NCBI RefSeq assembly: GCF_900091725.1
Contig: NZ_FMBW01000095.1
Coordinates: 62,001 to 126,000, forward strand
Length of the DNA: 64,000 nucleotides
Direction: 5' to 3'
DNA from: Streptomyces sp. DvalAA-43
GTDB lineage: Bacteria; Actinomycetota; Actinomycetes; Streptomycetales; Streptomycetaceae
Part shown: positions 1-8,212 of the stretch, in pieces
How positions within the stretch are numbered: position 1 is the stretch's first letter
How the letters are laid out: the number at the start of each line of letters is the position of its first letter
Program-made: the position numbers and the translations under genes
The notes under the pieces: generated by a model
What the model was told of the DNA's origin: nothing
The model's database searches: none
Seen by the model: the letters and a program-made list of their open reading frames with translations, nothing else

Positions 1-935
1 CGGCCGACGGCCTCCAGCGGCTGGGCGACGGTGGAGAGGCCGGGAGACAGCAGCGCCGCCATGGGGTTGTCGTCGAAGCCGACGACGGCGATGTCGGTGC
101 CCGGCACGGCCCGTCGCTCGCGCAGTGCGTGATAGCAGCCCAGGGCGAGCATGTCGCTGGCGGTGATCACCGCGGTCGCGCCCGCGTCCAGCAAGGGTCC
201 GACGGCGGCCTGCGCCGAGGCGATGTCATCGACGCTCTGTGCCCGCCTGCCGCGCACCGGAAGGCCGTGCCGCCGCATGGCGCGCTGCCAGCCCTCGGCG
301 CGGTCGTCACCGACCCCGGACCCGCGCGGCCAGCCGAGGAACGCGATCCTGCGGTGCCCCAGACCCACCAGGTGCTCGACCGCGGCATCCGTGCCCGAGG
401 CGCCGTCGACATCGACCCAGTCGCCGATCTGCCGGCCGGACCACATCCGGCCGAAGGCCACGAACGGCACACCGCGCTTCTCCAGCCAGGCCTGGCGCTG
501 GTCGCCCCGTTCGGTGCCGCTCAGCACGAACCCGTCCACGCTGTGCAGGTCGAGGAGTTCCTCGTACCCGTCGAGACCCGCGCCGCCGGAGGGCGAGGCG
601 AAGAGCAGGATCCGGTAGCCGGCCTCGTCGGCGGTCTGGGACAGGGCGTGCAGGAACCGGTCCATGACCGGGGCCGAGGCGCCCGGGGCGGTGGGGCGGA
701 TGCCGTAGCCGATGAGCTTGCTGGAGCGGGTGCGCAGGGTCTGCGCCGCTCGGTGCGGGCGGTAGCCCACCTCGTCGATGGTACGCAGGACCCGGTCCAG
801 GGTCTCCGGACGGAGCAGCTCGGGCGAGTTCAGCGCGTTCGACACCGTCTGGGGAGATACTCCGGCCCGCTGCGCGACCGTGGCCAGGGTGACCGAAGCG
901 GCCTTGGTCGCGGGGTTGTTGGAGGAGCGGGGCAT
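1..935 (-). CDS. LacI-family transcriptional repressor (C-terminus outside window)
   Basis: The reverse strand reads continuously from ATG at 935 to the left edge (at least 311 residues). Residues about 14-34 (TLATVAQRAGVSPQTVSNAL) are a canonical LacI helix-turn-helix, followed by the hinge segment and a periplasmic-binding-protein-like sensor domain (LIGYGIRP, GFVLSGTER, AFLGWPRG, VGFDDNPMAALLSP). LacI proteins of this class usually bind a sugar or sugar derivative. The gene is divergent from a debranching-type glycosidase at 1061, and two mirror-image operators lie in the gap, so it very probably represses that gene and itself. The extreme C-terminus is missing only because the window ends. 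Confidence 0.95.
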   Translation of the reverse strand, partial: MPRSSNNPATKAASVTLATVAQRAGVSPQTVSNALNSPELLRPETLDRVLRTIDEVGYRPHRAAQTLRTRSSKLIGYGIRPTAPGASAPVMDRFLHALSQTADEAGYRILLFASPSGGAGLDGYEELLDLHSVDGFVLSGTERGDQRQAWLEKRGVPFVAFGRMWSGRQIGDWVDVDGASGTDAAVEHLVGLGHRRIAFLGWPRGSGVGDDRAEGWQRAMRRHGLPVRGRRAQSVDDIASAQAAVGPLLDAGATAVITASDMLALGCYHALRERRAVPGTDIAVVGFDDNPMAALLSPGLSTVAQPLEAVG

Positions 936-972
936 GGGGATCTCCGGAACCGGTTGTGCGAATGGACGAGTT

Positions 973-988
973 CATTGGAGCGTTCCAA
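973..988. promoter_or_regulatory. LacI operator, copy 1
   Basis: The 16-base sequence CATTGGAGCGTTCCAA contains the near-palindrome TTGGAgCGtTCCAA with the central CG typical of LacI-family operators. On the reverse strand a perfect TTGACA (995-1000) lies just upstream, so this operator would cover the -10 region of the lacI-type gene starting at 935. Binding is inferred from symmetry, position and the second copy. Confidence 0.75.
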
Positions 989-1025
989 AACCATTGTCAA
1001 CGCCCTGAGGTCGTCGTTAGGGTTC

Positions 1026-1041
1026 TTGGAACGCTCCAATG
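1026..1041. promoter_or_regulatory. LacI operator, copy 2 (inverted copy of copy 1)
   Basis: TTGGAACGCTCCAATG is the exact reverse complement of the 16 bases at 973-988. Centre-to-centre distance of the 14-base cores is 51 bp, about five helical turns. It lies just downstream of a possible forward promoter (TTGTCA at 994-999, GTTAGG at 1016-1021) and upstream of the glycosidase start at 1061, which suits direct repression of that gene. Confidence 0.75.
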
Positions 1042-1060
1042 CCTGAGAGGTTCTGCTCTG

Positions 1061-3184
1061 TTGCACACCACTGTCAAGACCCACGACGTAACAACCTCCG
1101 AGACGGGGGCAGGCCCGTCGGTCGAAGGTCTCCAGCCATTCCTGCATGACGCCTGTGTGACGCTGTACGCCCCGAGCTTCGTGATCTCGCGCGAGGACGG
1201 CCGGTTCGACGGTGCCGCCGACGGCTTCTACCACGGCGACAGCAGGGCGCTCGCCCGGCTGACCGTCGCTGCGGAGGGAATCGCGCTCGCTCCGGTGGGC
1301 GGTGCCCTGGAGGGAGCGGACGGGGCGGGCTTCCGCAGTGTGCTGCGCGGCCTCGGCGAGGACACGGCGGACCCGGCGGTCACCCTGCACCGGCGACGCC
1401 GCGTCGCCCCCGGGCGGCTGGAGGAGACCCTCGAAGTCGCCAACGCCGGGCGGCAGCACGTCCGTGCCCGGCTGATCGTCACTGCCGCGACGGACCTCGC
1501 CCCGATCGAACGCGTCAAGTCCGGACATGCGCAGAGCCCGGTCACCGCCGCGGTCACCGAGGGCGGACTCGCCTGGTCGCGGGGCACCTTCGCCGTGCGT
1601 CTCGGCAGCTCCCCGGAGCCCGTGGCCGTCGATCCGGCCGCCGGGCGGCTGGAGTACGAGATCGAGCTCGCCCCCGGCACCTCATGGACCGCCGTACTGA
1701 ACTGCGCCGCGGCGCACGAGGACGGCGACCAGTTCCCCGCGCCGCCTGCGGACAGCGTGCCCTGGCGCACGCCGCGACTGCGCAGCGCGGACCGGCGCTT
1801 CGACCACTGGCTGAGCCGTTCCACGGACGACCTCGACCGGCTGCGGCTCACCGATCCGGAGAACCCCGCCGATCAGTTCCTGGCCGCCGGGGCCCCGTGG
1901 TTCCTCACCCTCTTCGGCCGCGACTCCCTCTGGGCGGCCCGTATGCTGCTGCCGCTGGGTACCGATCTCGCCGCCGGCACGCTGCGTACCCTGGCTCGCA
2001 GGCAGGGCACGAAGTCCGACCCGGCGACCGAGGAGCAGCCGGGCAAGATCCTGCACGAAGTGCGCCGCGCCACGCAGAACTTCCACGAGAACTTCGCCCT
2101 GCCGCCCTGCTACTACGGCACGGTCGACGCCACCCCGCTCTGGATCACCCTGCTCCACGACTCCTGGCGCTGGGGCCTCGCGCCCGAGCAGGTCGAACAG
2201 CTCCTGCCGCACGCGGAGTCCGCGCTCGCCTGGATGCGCGACCACGGCGACCCGGACGGGGACGGGTTCCTCAAGTACATCGACCAGACCGGACGGGGCC
2301 TGGCCAATCAGGGCTGGAAGGACTCGGGCGACTCCATCCGCTACAGCGACGGGGGCATCGCGACGTCCCCGATCGCGCTCTGCGAGGTCCAGGCGTACGC
2401 GTACGAGGCGGCCCGGGGCGGCGCGGACCTGCTGCGCGCCTTCGGCCGCCCCGGCGCCGACCAGTGGGAGGAGTGGGCCGAGCGGCTCCGCGACCGTTTC
2501 CGCAGCCACTTCTGGGTGGAGGACGAGCGGGGACCGTTCCCGGCCGTGGCGCTCGACGGGAACAAGCGGCCGGTGGACTCGGTCACCTCGGGCTTCGGCC
2601 ACCTGCTGGGCACGGGCCTCCTCGACCACGAGGAGAGCGCCCTGCTGGCCGCCAGGATCAGTGCGCCCGACCTCGACTCGGGCCATGGTCTGCGCACCCT
2701 GAGCAGCGACTCCGTGGCCTACAACCCGTACGGCTACCACATCGGTTCCATCTGGCCGCACGACACGGCCATCGCCGTGCACGGCCTGGCCAGAGCGGGA
2801 TTCCCGGAAGTGGCGGCGTCCCTGTCCGAGGGGCTGCTGAGCGCGTCGACGGCCTTCGACGGCAGGCTTCCCGAGCTGTTCGCCGGCCATGGGGCGTCGG
2901 CCGACTCCCGGCCGTCGCCCTATCCCGCGTCGTGCCGCCCGCAGGCCTGGGCTGCGGCCTCGTCCGTGATGGTCCTCCAGTCGGTGCTGGGGCTCTCGGC
3001 CGATGTCCCCGGCGGGACGCTCACGGTCGCGCCCGGGTTCGCGGAGGCCTACCGTCCGCTGAAGGTCGAGGGGCTCGACATCGCGGGCGGGCGGCTGGAC
3101 GTCTCCGTCGATGCCGACGGCACGGCGCATGTCGAGGCGCCGAAGGGCCTGGTGGTGAAGCGGCAGCATCCGACTCCCCGCTGA
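1061..3184 (+). CDS. Glycogen-debranching-type glycosidase (GDE N-terminal plus (alpha/alpha)6 domain)
   Basis: A 707-residue protein if read from TTG 1061, which follows GAGAGG at 1045-1050. The frame is open back to an ATG at 956, but that start would place both LacI operators inside the gene. The first ~210 residues match the bis-debranching-enzyme N-terminal beta-sandwich (VTLYAPSFVIS, DGFYHGDSRAL). The rest is an (alpha/alpha)6-toroid glycosidase with FLTLFGRDSLWAARM, NQGWKDSGDSIRYSDG and HIGSIWPHDTAIAV, the acidic-residue motifs seen in amylo-alpha-1,6-glucosidase and trehalase-like enzymes. No signal peptide is seen, so it probably acts on an imported oligosaccharide in the cytoplasm. 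The natural substrate is not evident; the divergent LacI gene suggests induction by that sugar. A 14-bp hairpin follows the stop. Confidence 0.88.
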   Translation: MHTTVKTHDVTTSETGAGPSVEGLQPFLHDACVTLYAPSFVISREDGRFDGAADGFYHGDSRALARLTVAAEGIALAPVGGALEGADGAGFRSVLRGLGEDTADPAVTLHRRRRVAPGRLEETLEVANAGRQHVRARLIVTAATDLAPIERVKSGHAQSPVTAAVTEGGLAWSRGTFAVRLGSSPEPVAVDPAAGRLEYEIELAPGTSWTAVLNCAAAHEDGDQFPAPPADSVPWRTPRLRSADRRFDHWLSRSTDDLDRLRLTDPENPADQFLAAGAPWFLTLFGRDSLWAARMLLPLGTDLAAGTLRTLARRQGTKSDPATEEQPGKILHEVRRATQNFHENFALPPCYYGTVDATPLWITLLHDSWRWGLAPEQVEQLLPHAESALAWMRDHGDPDGDGFLKYIDQTGRGLANQGWKDSGDSIRYSDGGIATSPIALCEVQAYAYEAARGGADLLRAFGRPGADQWEEWAERLRDRFRSHFWVEDERGPFPAVALDGNKRPVDSVTSGFGHLLGTGLLDHEESALLAARISAPDLDSGHGLRTLSSDSVAYNPYGYHIGSIWPHDTAIAVHGLARAGFPEVAASLSEGLLSASTAFDGRLPELFAGHGASADSRPSPYPASCRPQAWAAASSVMVLQSVLGLSADVPGGTLTVAPGFAEAYRPLKVEGLDIAGGRLDVSVDADGTAHVEAPKGLVVKRQHPTPR

Positions 3185-3210
3185 GGTGAGCCGGTGCGGT
3201 GCGGCAGCAC

Positions 3211-3243
3211 CGGCGTACCCGGCCTTCCCGGCCGGGTACGCCG
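3211..3243. terminator. Hairpin terminator between convergent genes
   Basis: A perfect 14-bp stem (CGGCGTACCCGGCC at 3211-3224 pairing with 3230-3243) with a 5-base loop lies 26 bases after the glycosidase stop and before the convergent permease gene. There is no T tract, which is normal in high-GC actinobacteria. It probably serves both genes. Confidence 0.75.
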
Positions 3244-3250
3244 TCTCGGC

Positions 3251-3274
3251 ATCGGCATCGGCATCGGCATCGGC
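3251..3274. repeat. Short tandem repeat, (ATCGGC)x4
   Basis: Four perfect copies of the hexamer ATCGGC lie between the terminator at 3211-3243 and the 3' end of the convergent permease gene. The array is non-coding in both neighbours. Length could vary by slippage; no function is evident. Confidence 0.8.
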
Positions 3275-3297
3275 GGATCCTGCCCGGTGCGCCCCGC

Positions 3298-4518
3298 TCA
3301 CTCCTCGCCGGACGGGGACCCGCTTGCTCCGCGCAGCGCCTGACGGACCGCCCAGAGGACCGAGACGAGCGGCACCGCCACCACCGCGCCGAGCACTCCC
3401 GCCGCGATGGCGCCGCCGATCACCGAGAGCGCGACCACGACCGGGTGCAGGCGGACCGCCCAGCTCATCACGAGCGGGTGCAGCAGATGTCCCTCGATCT
3501 GGCCGATGACCACGATCAGGACGAGGACGACGGCCGCCACGATCGGGCCCTTCGCCGCCAGAGCCACCACGGCCGCGACCGCGAGGGCGATCGGCGAACC
3601 GATCAGCGGGACGAAGGCGGCGAAGAACTCCAGCAGTGCCAGGGGCAGGGCCAGCGGGACTCCGAGTGCGAACAGGGCCAGTCCCACGAACACGGCGTTG
3701 GTCCCTGCCACCAGGATGATGCCGTGGGTGTATCCGGTGAACGTGCGCCAGGCGGCCCGGCCCGCGATCGCCACCCGGGTCCGGGCCTTCCGCGGGAGCT
3801 GGTCGCAGAACCAGTTCCACTGCCGGTCGCCCGAGTGGATGAAGAAGACCGAGCAGAACAACGCCAGAACGAATACGGTCACCACCTCGACCAGTCGGCC
3901 CACACCGCTGACGGCCGTGCTGATGAGGGCGGAGCGATGGCTCGACAGATACTGACCGATCCGGGACTGGAGGTCGTCGAGCGTCCTGGGGTCCAGCCGG
4001 AAGGGCGGCCCCTCCAGCCAGCGTTCGATCCGGCCCAGTCCGTCGCCGAATTCCCTTTCCAGCCCGGCGCGTTCTCCGGCGACCACCTCTCCGACGAGCG
4101 TCAGGACACCGAGGACGAGGACGATGCTGCCGAGCAGCGCCACGGCGACGGCGAGCGGCCGCGGCATCGCACGGTCCAGGAGATCCGCGACCGGGCGCAG
4201 GACCGCGGCCACGACCAGGCCGAGGAAGACGGCTGCCGCCACCTCGTGGAAGCGTCCCAGCACCGAGAAGACCGCGTACACGACGGCTCCCACCACCAGG
4301 ATCCGCCAGGCGTAGGCGGCGGTCGTCTGAAAGGTGGGGTTCACGCGGGGCGTGTACCGCGCGCCGAGGGGCGTCTGCCGTGCGCCCGGGTCCCGGCCGG
4401 GCGGGGCGGTCATTCCGCGCAGCGCCCGTCGTGACGCGGCGCGGATCCGGTGGCGTCGTGATCCGGACGGTGCGCCGGGGTCCGTCGTGTCGGGCTGCGG
4501 ATGCGAGGGCCTGGGCAT
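3298..4518 (-). CDS. AI-2E / PerM-family membrane permease
   Basis: A 406-residue membrane protein with about eight hydrophobic segments. It has the family layout: paired N-terminal helices (about 65-120), a long soluble amphipathic stretch (about 130-190, GLERIERWLEGPP-like region), then clustered helices with FFAAFVPLIGSPIALAVA and the conserved GQIEGHLLHPLVMS motif near residues 325-340. Members are proposed exporters of AI-2 or small organic compounds, or Na+/H+ antiporters; substrate cannot be read here. The start is uncertain: ATG 4518 gives a long Arg/Pro-rich cytoplasmic leader, while ATG 4413 would remove 35 residues. It stands alone and converges with the glycosidase. Confidence 0.9.
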   Translation of the reverse strand: MPRPSHPQPDTTDPGAPSGSRRHRIRAASRRALRGMTAPPGRDPGARQTPLGARYTPRVNPTFQTTAAYAWRILVVGAVVYAVFSVLGRFHEVAAAVFLGLVVAAVLRPVADLLDRAMPRPLAVAVALLGSIVLVLGVLTLVGEVVAGERAGLEREFGDGLGRIERWLEGPPFRLDPRTLDDLQSRIGQYLSSHRSALISTAVSGVGRLVEVVTVFVLALFCSVFFIHSGDRQWNWFCDQLPRKARTRVAIAGRAAWRTFTGYTHGIILVAGTNAVFVGLALFALGVPLALPLALLEFFAAFVPLIGSPIALAVAAVVALAAKGPIVAAVVLVLIVVIGQIEGHLLHPLVMSWAVRLHPVVVALSVIGGAIAAGVLGAVVAVPLVSVLWAVRQALRGASGSPSGEE

Positions 4519-4811
4519 TCCCTGCTGGTATCAGGAGGGGCCGCGCCGTTCCGGCCCCTGGGGCCGACATGCACAGGATGTCACCCCACGGGCGGAATCA
4601 CCGGCCTACGCACCATTCGTGACCAGGAAAATCCCCACACACTGCTCCGATAGCATGTTCGAGCCCATGGCGAGCGCACTCGTCACCCGTCCTTCACCGG
4701 AGAAACCGTGCTATCCGGCATGAAGAGTGACTCGTCCAGCCACCATCTAACAAATCGGCCAAACAATTGATACCTAGAGCATCGCGGGTGTTTTCGCGAA
4801 GAGACAACGGC

Positions 4812-6128
4812 ATGGGGGGCGCCGCGTGGCGTCAACCACGGGCGATACTGTGGGCCACAGCGGCGGTGGTGACCCTCGGATTCCTCATCGCGCTGGAGAT
4901 CGCCGCGCGTCACTACGGCCTACCGGGGCCGATCGTCACCCAGGCGCAAGAAGTGGTGGTCGCCCCCAAGTCGGGCTTCCTGCTGTACGCCAGCATGGGG
5001 CTGATGATGCTGGTGCTCACCTGGCGGCAGCGGTTCATCGCACTTGGTGCCGCGATCGGCATCGACCTCGTCTTCATTCTGGTGCGGTGGGCGACCGACA
5101 CCAAGCTGACCGAGGGCCACCCCTTCGGCAACGGCGCGCTGTGGGTGATCCTGGGCTGTGCCGTCTTCGCCGTCACACGCCGCACGGGACCGGAACGCGT
5201 CCTGCTGCTGAAGGGCGTCGGGTTGGGTCTGCTGCTGGTGGCCGGCCGCAAGACCGGCGACACCTGGCTGCTCATCACGTCGAAGACCCGCCCTCTGGTG
5301 CTCGACCAGTACGTGGCGACCGCCGATCACGCGCTGGGCAATCCGTCGTGGGTGGTGGGCCGGATGGTCACGGCCACCGGCACGATCGGGGAACACTTCC
5401 TCGACTCCATATACACCCAGCTCCCGGTGGCCGCGGTCGCGGTCGCCCTGTACCAGCTGCGCAAGGTGGCGGTCGAGCGCCGCTTCCCGAGCCACCATCT
5501 GGTGCGCACCTTCCTGGTCATCGGCCTGCTCGGCCCGGCCATCTACATGATCTTCCCGGTGGTCGGACCGATCTTCGCCTACGGTGCCGACGGCGGGCAC
5601 TGGGCGGTGGCCGATCTGTGGCCGAACACGCCGCCACCGCTCGGTACCCCGCACCACATGACATTCGACGAGATCACCCCGCGCAACTGCATGCCCAGCC
5701 TTCACACGGCATGGGCCACCGCGATCTTCATCCACTCCCGCAAGGGGCCGCGGTTCCTGCGATTCGCGGGCGCGTTCTGGCTGATCGCCACGCTCGCCGC
5801 AACGCTGGGATTCGGCTACCACTACGGCGCGGACATCATCGCCGGCGTGGTGTTCACCCTCACGATCGAGGCGGCGCTGCGCTCGCACGAGCGCGGCTGG
5901 GACCGGTCGAGGATCCAGCTGGTCTCCTACGGCACCGCGGTCTTCACCGTGCTCCTGGTGGCGTATCGCTATCTGCCGGTGGAAATGGCCACGTACCCAT
6001 GGGTGTTCGGACCGCTCCTCGTCCTGGCGATGGTCTCGGTGATCTATGCCTACGTGCGGACGACCAGGCAGTGGGAACCGGAGGCCGCGCCCGTGCGGCA
6101 GGTGGAACCGCAGCCCGAACTGGTGTGA
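4812..6128 (+). CDS. PAP2-family membrane phosphatase (inositol phosphotransferase type)
   Basis: A 438-residue polytopic membrane protein. The PAP2/acid-phosphatase signature lies in the C-terminal half: NCMPSLHTAWA (the SxxH motif) followed by GYHYGADIIAG, giving the catalytic His and its Asp partner. The order and the preceding TPRN segment resemble the PAP2_3 / aureobasidin-resistance-like inositol phosphotransferase branch, so a lipid phosphate or phosphoinositol headgroup is the likely substrate. About ten hydrophobic helices are visible. The frame is open from TTG 4767, but ATG 4812 has the purine-rich AAGAGA upstream and is preferred. A 40-bp palindromic terminator follows directly. 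Confidence 0.9.
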   Translation: MGGAAWRQPRAILWATAAVVTLGFLIALEIAARHYGLPGPIVTQAQEVVVAPKSGFLLYASMGLMMLVLTWRQRFIALGAAIGIDLVFILVRWATDTKLTEGHPFGNGALWVILGCAVFAVTRRTGPERVLLLKGVGLGLLLVAGRKTGDTWLLITSKTRPLVLDQYVATADHALGNPSWVVGRMVTATGTIGEHFLDSIYTQLPVAAVAVALYQLRKVAVERRFPSHHLVRTFLVIGLLGPAIYMIFPVVGPIFAYGADGGHWAVADLWPNTPPPLGTPHHMTFDEITPRNCMPSLHTAWATAIFIHSRKGPRFLRFAGAFWLIATLAATLGFGYHYGADIIAGVVFTLTIEAALRSHERGWDRSRIQLVSYGTAVFTVLLVAYRYLPVEMATYPWVFGPLLVLAMVSVIYAYVRTTRQWEPEAAPVRQVEPQPELV

Positions 6129-6131
6129 GCC

Positions 6132-6171
6132 GTGTTGTGCCCGGGACGCGTACGCGTCCCGGGCACAACAC
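6132..6171. terminator. Perfect 40-bp palindrome, bidirectional terminator
   Basis: Two 19-base arms (GTGTTGTGCCCGGGACGCG at 6132-6150 and its exact complement at 6153-6171) flank a TA centre, which is itself self-complementary, so the whole 40 bases are a perfect palindrome. It starts 3 bases after the PAP2 stop and ends 22 bases before the convergent hydrolase stop. Position argues for a strong bidirectional rho-independent-type terminator. Confidence 0.85.
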
Positions 6172-6193
6172 ATGGATCCCCGGGCGGGAGCGT

Positions 6194-7075
6194 TCAGCTG
6201 GTGTGCGCGTCCAGGGCGTCGATGATCTCGCGCCACAGCTCGCGTGGCCGGTCGTGCCCCATGTCGGGAAGCAGCAGGAGCTTCGCTCCGGGCACCAGCT
6301 CGGCGGTGCGCTTCCCACCGCTCGGGTCGACCAGGACGTCGTCCAGGCCGTGCACCACCAAGGTCGGTACGCGGAGTTCGCGAAGCGCCTCGGCGCGTGA
6401 GCTGCTGAGGATCATCGCTCCGAGCTGCCGCCCGGCTCCGGCCGGGTAGTAGGCGCGGTCGTAGCTCCTGGCAGCCAGCTCGCGGAGGAGTGCGGGGTTG
6501 CCGTAACGCTTCGAGGACCACATCAGGTCCCGCTCCGCCGCCGCGATGTACCCCTCGCGATCGGACGGCTTCGGGGTGAAGAGGACTGCTTGGGCCTCGG
6601 CGCTGGACCGGCCGTATTCGGGCTCGCCGGTCGAGGACATCATCGACGTCAGGGTCAGCAGGCGCTCCGGCCGGCTGATGGCCATCGTCTGGGCGAGCAT
6701 GCCGCCCATCGAGGATCCGACCACATGGGCCCGTTCGATCCCGAGCGCGGTGAGCAGACCGAGGCCGTCGTCGGCCATGTCCTGCAGCGTGTACGGCACC
6801 ATCGCGAGGGCGGACGCGATGTCGCCCGAGCTCACCACCTCGATGAGCCGGCCCGTGTCGACGGGGTGATCGTCGAACTTGGTGGACAGCCCGCAGTCGC
6901 GGTTGTCGTACCGGATCACATAGCGGCCGCGTTCTGCGAGTGCGTGGCAGAAGTCCTCGTGCCAGCCGATCATCTGCGCGCTGAAGCCCATCACGAGCAG
7001 AACAGCCGGATCGGATGGATCACCGAAGGTTTCGTACTCGATGGACACTCCGGGCGACACTTCGACAATCGACAT
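6194..7075 (-). CDS. Alpha/beta-fold hydrolase (RdmC/DnrP-like methylesterase group)
   Basis: A 293-residue soluble hydrolase. Visible are the oxyanion-loop region LLVMGFSAQMIGWH (about 26-40), IRYDNRDCGLS (about 55-65), the nucleophile elbow GSSMGG with Ser near 122, acid region VVHGLDDVLVDP (about 243-254) and the catalytic His in PDMGHDRP (about 275). The IRYDNRD/GLS pattern is shared with aclacinomycin methylesterase-like enzymes, but this is also a large general family and no polyketide genes are nearby, so the substrate is open. The start ATG 7075 gives the usual short N-terminus. It is the last gene before the 6132 terminator. Confidence 0.9.
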   Translation of the reverse strand: MSIVEVSPGVSIEYETFGDPSDPAVLLVMGFSAQMIGWHEDFCHALAERGRYVIRYDNRDCGLSTKFDDHPVDTGRLIEVVSSGDIASALAMVPYTLQDMADDGLGLLTALGIERAHVVGSSMGGMLAQTMAISRPERLLTLTSMMSSTGEPEYGRSSAEAQAVLFTPKPSDREGYIAAAERDLMWSSKRYGNPALLRELAARSYDRAYYPAGAGRQLGAMILSSSRAEALRELRVPTLVVHGLDDVLVDPSGGKRTAELVPGAKLLLLPDMGHDRPRELWREIIDALDAHTS

Positions 7076-7143
7076 ACGGAGAGTGTCCCAGCATCACCCC
7101 CTCCGCTCGCACCTGGAAGCGTTCTGGCGTCGCCCTCGATCAT

Positions 7144-7617
7144 TCACGACCGGTCGGGACGGCCGAGTTGCACCGTCTCCCCACCGAACGGCAGGAACGT
7201 CACTCGGCCGGCCAGCAGCCAGGCGCCGTCCACCTTCCGGAAGGTGTCCTCGTAGTGGCCCACGTTCGCCGGGAGCACCGGGGGCACCATGCCGCCGGTG
7301 TAGCCGTCGATCCGGTAGGTGGCGAAGTAGGAGGTGGCGGTGGCCTCCGACGCGGAATCCACGGTGACCAGGATGTTCGTGGACATGCGGCGTGACAGCC
7401 GGTCCTTGGGCCGTGAGCCGAAGTACCTGCGGAGCGCGTCCCGTCCCTCCACCCTTCGGTCACCGTGAGGCCACTGCCACACCCCGTCAGGTGTGAAGAG
7501 GTCAGCGACACTGCTCGGATCTCCCAGGTCGAGGCGGCGCACGAACTCCACGATCAGGCGCTCGCAAGCCCGTTCGGCGAGGAGACGTTCCATCGGATCA
7601 AGGGTTTCGGTCGACAT
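7144..7617 (-). CDS. NTF2-like / SnoaL-like protein
   Basis: A 157-residue protein with the cone-shaped NTF2 fold pattern. It has an N-terminal helix (ERLLAERACERLIVEFVRRL), the DLFTPDGVWQWP strand typical of SnoaL-like domains, then GRDALRRYF and the beta-sheet half with YEDTFRKVDGAWLL. These domains can be ring-opening cyclases, dehydratases, hydrolases or non-enzymatic binding proteins; no diagnostic Asp/His pair can be assigned with certainty. The gene sits between a TetR regulator upstream and a hydrolase downstream on the same strand, 26 bases after the TetR stop, so it may be part of that transcription unit. Confidence 0.88.
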   Translation of the reverse strand: MSTETLDPMERLLAERACERLIVEFVRRLDLGDPSSVADLFTPDGVWQWPHGDRRVEGRDALRRYFGSRPKDRLSRRMSTNILVTVDSASEATATSYFATYRIDGYTGGMVPPVLPANVGHYEDTFRKVDGAWLLAGRVTFLPFGGETVQLGRPDRS

Positions 7618-7644
7618 CGTCCATTGCTATCAGCAGCGCGGGGG

Positions 7645-8202
7645 TCACCGCGAGGGCTGTATCGCGGTCGTGACGCGGGCGACGGCCAGGCGCGTCGACT
7701 CGCGATCGGGCGGGGTGTCGTCCAGGGCCCGGTGGAGGGTCAACCCTTCGATCAGCGCGTCCACCTGGCGCGCGGTGACGGCATCGAAGTGCCGTTCGAG
7801 AATGCGGCGGCTCCGTTGCATCCACGCCTGGCACAGCCGCTGGTACTCAGGGCGGCGGGCGGCGAGCGTGTAGAGCTCCTGAGTGAGGATCAGGTCGCGG
7901 CGAGGCCCCTCGGAGAGCGTATGGATGAGGTCGGTGATGGCTTCGCGGGCCTCTTCGAGGCTTCCGGCCCGGCCGAGGCGGCGGTCGAAGACGGCCACGA
8001 TGTGCTCGGCGAACTGCGTGAAGGCTTCGCGCAGCAGATCGTCGATACCGGTGAAGTGATAGGTCATCGAGCCGAGCGGCACATCGGCACGGACGGCGAT
8101 CTTGCGGTGCGAGACGCCCGCGACGCCTTCGTCGGCGATGAGGTCGAGCGTGGCGGCGAGAATCCGCTCGCGCCGCTGCGGGTCGGTACGTCCGGTGGTC
8201 AT
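7645..8202 (-). CDS. TetR/AcrR-family regulator
   Basis: A 185-residue regulator. The DNA-binding domain occupies residues about 8-55 (RRERILAATLDLIADEGV, HRKIAVRADVPLGSMTYHF). The C-terminal ligand domain is all-helical and unassigned. ATG 8202 is chosen because upstream in-frame sequence overlaps the acetyltransferase gene. The acetyltransferase stop lies 10 bases upstream, making a two-gene operon in which the regulator is downstream of its likely target. Two 12-base palindromes in direct repeat before the operon (8797-8830) are its probable binding sites, implying autoregulation. Confidence 0.92.
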   Translation of the reverse strand: MTTGRTDPQRRERILAATLDLIADEGVAGVSHRKIAVRADVPLGSMTYHFTGIDDLLREAFTQFAEHIVAVFDRRLGRAGSLEEAREAITDLIHTLSEGPRRDLILTQELYTLAARRPEYQRLCQAWMQRSRRILERHFDAVTARQVDALIEGLTLHRALDDTPPDRESTRLAVARVTTAIQPSR

Positions 8203-8212
8203 ACGGGCGCCG

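Noticed and set aside
3251..3274. The hexamer array as a regulatory or contingency repeat
   Set aside because: It lies between two convergent genes after a terminator, outside any promoter or coding frame, and has only four copies.
1682..4570. A 962-codon open frame on the reverse strand through the glycosidase and permease genes
   Set aside because: Composition is Arg/Gly/Pro-rich and it covers two well-supported genes on different strands.
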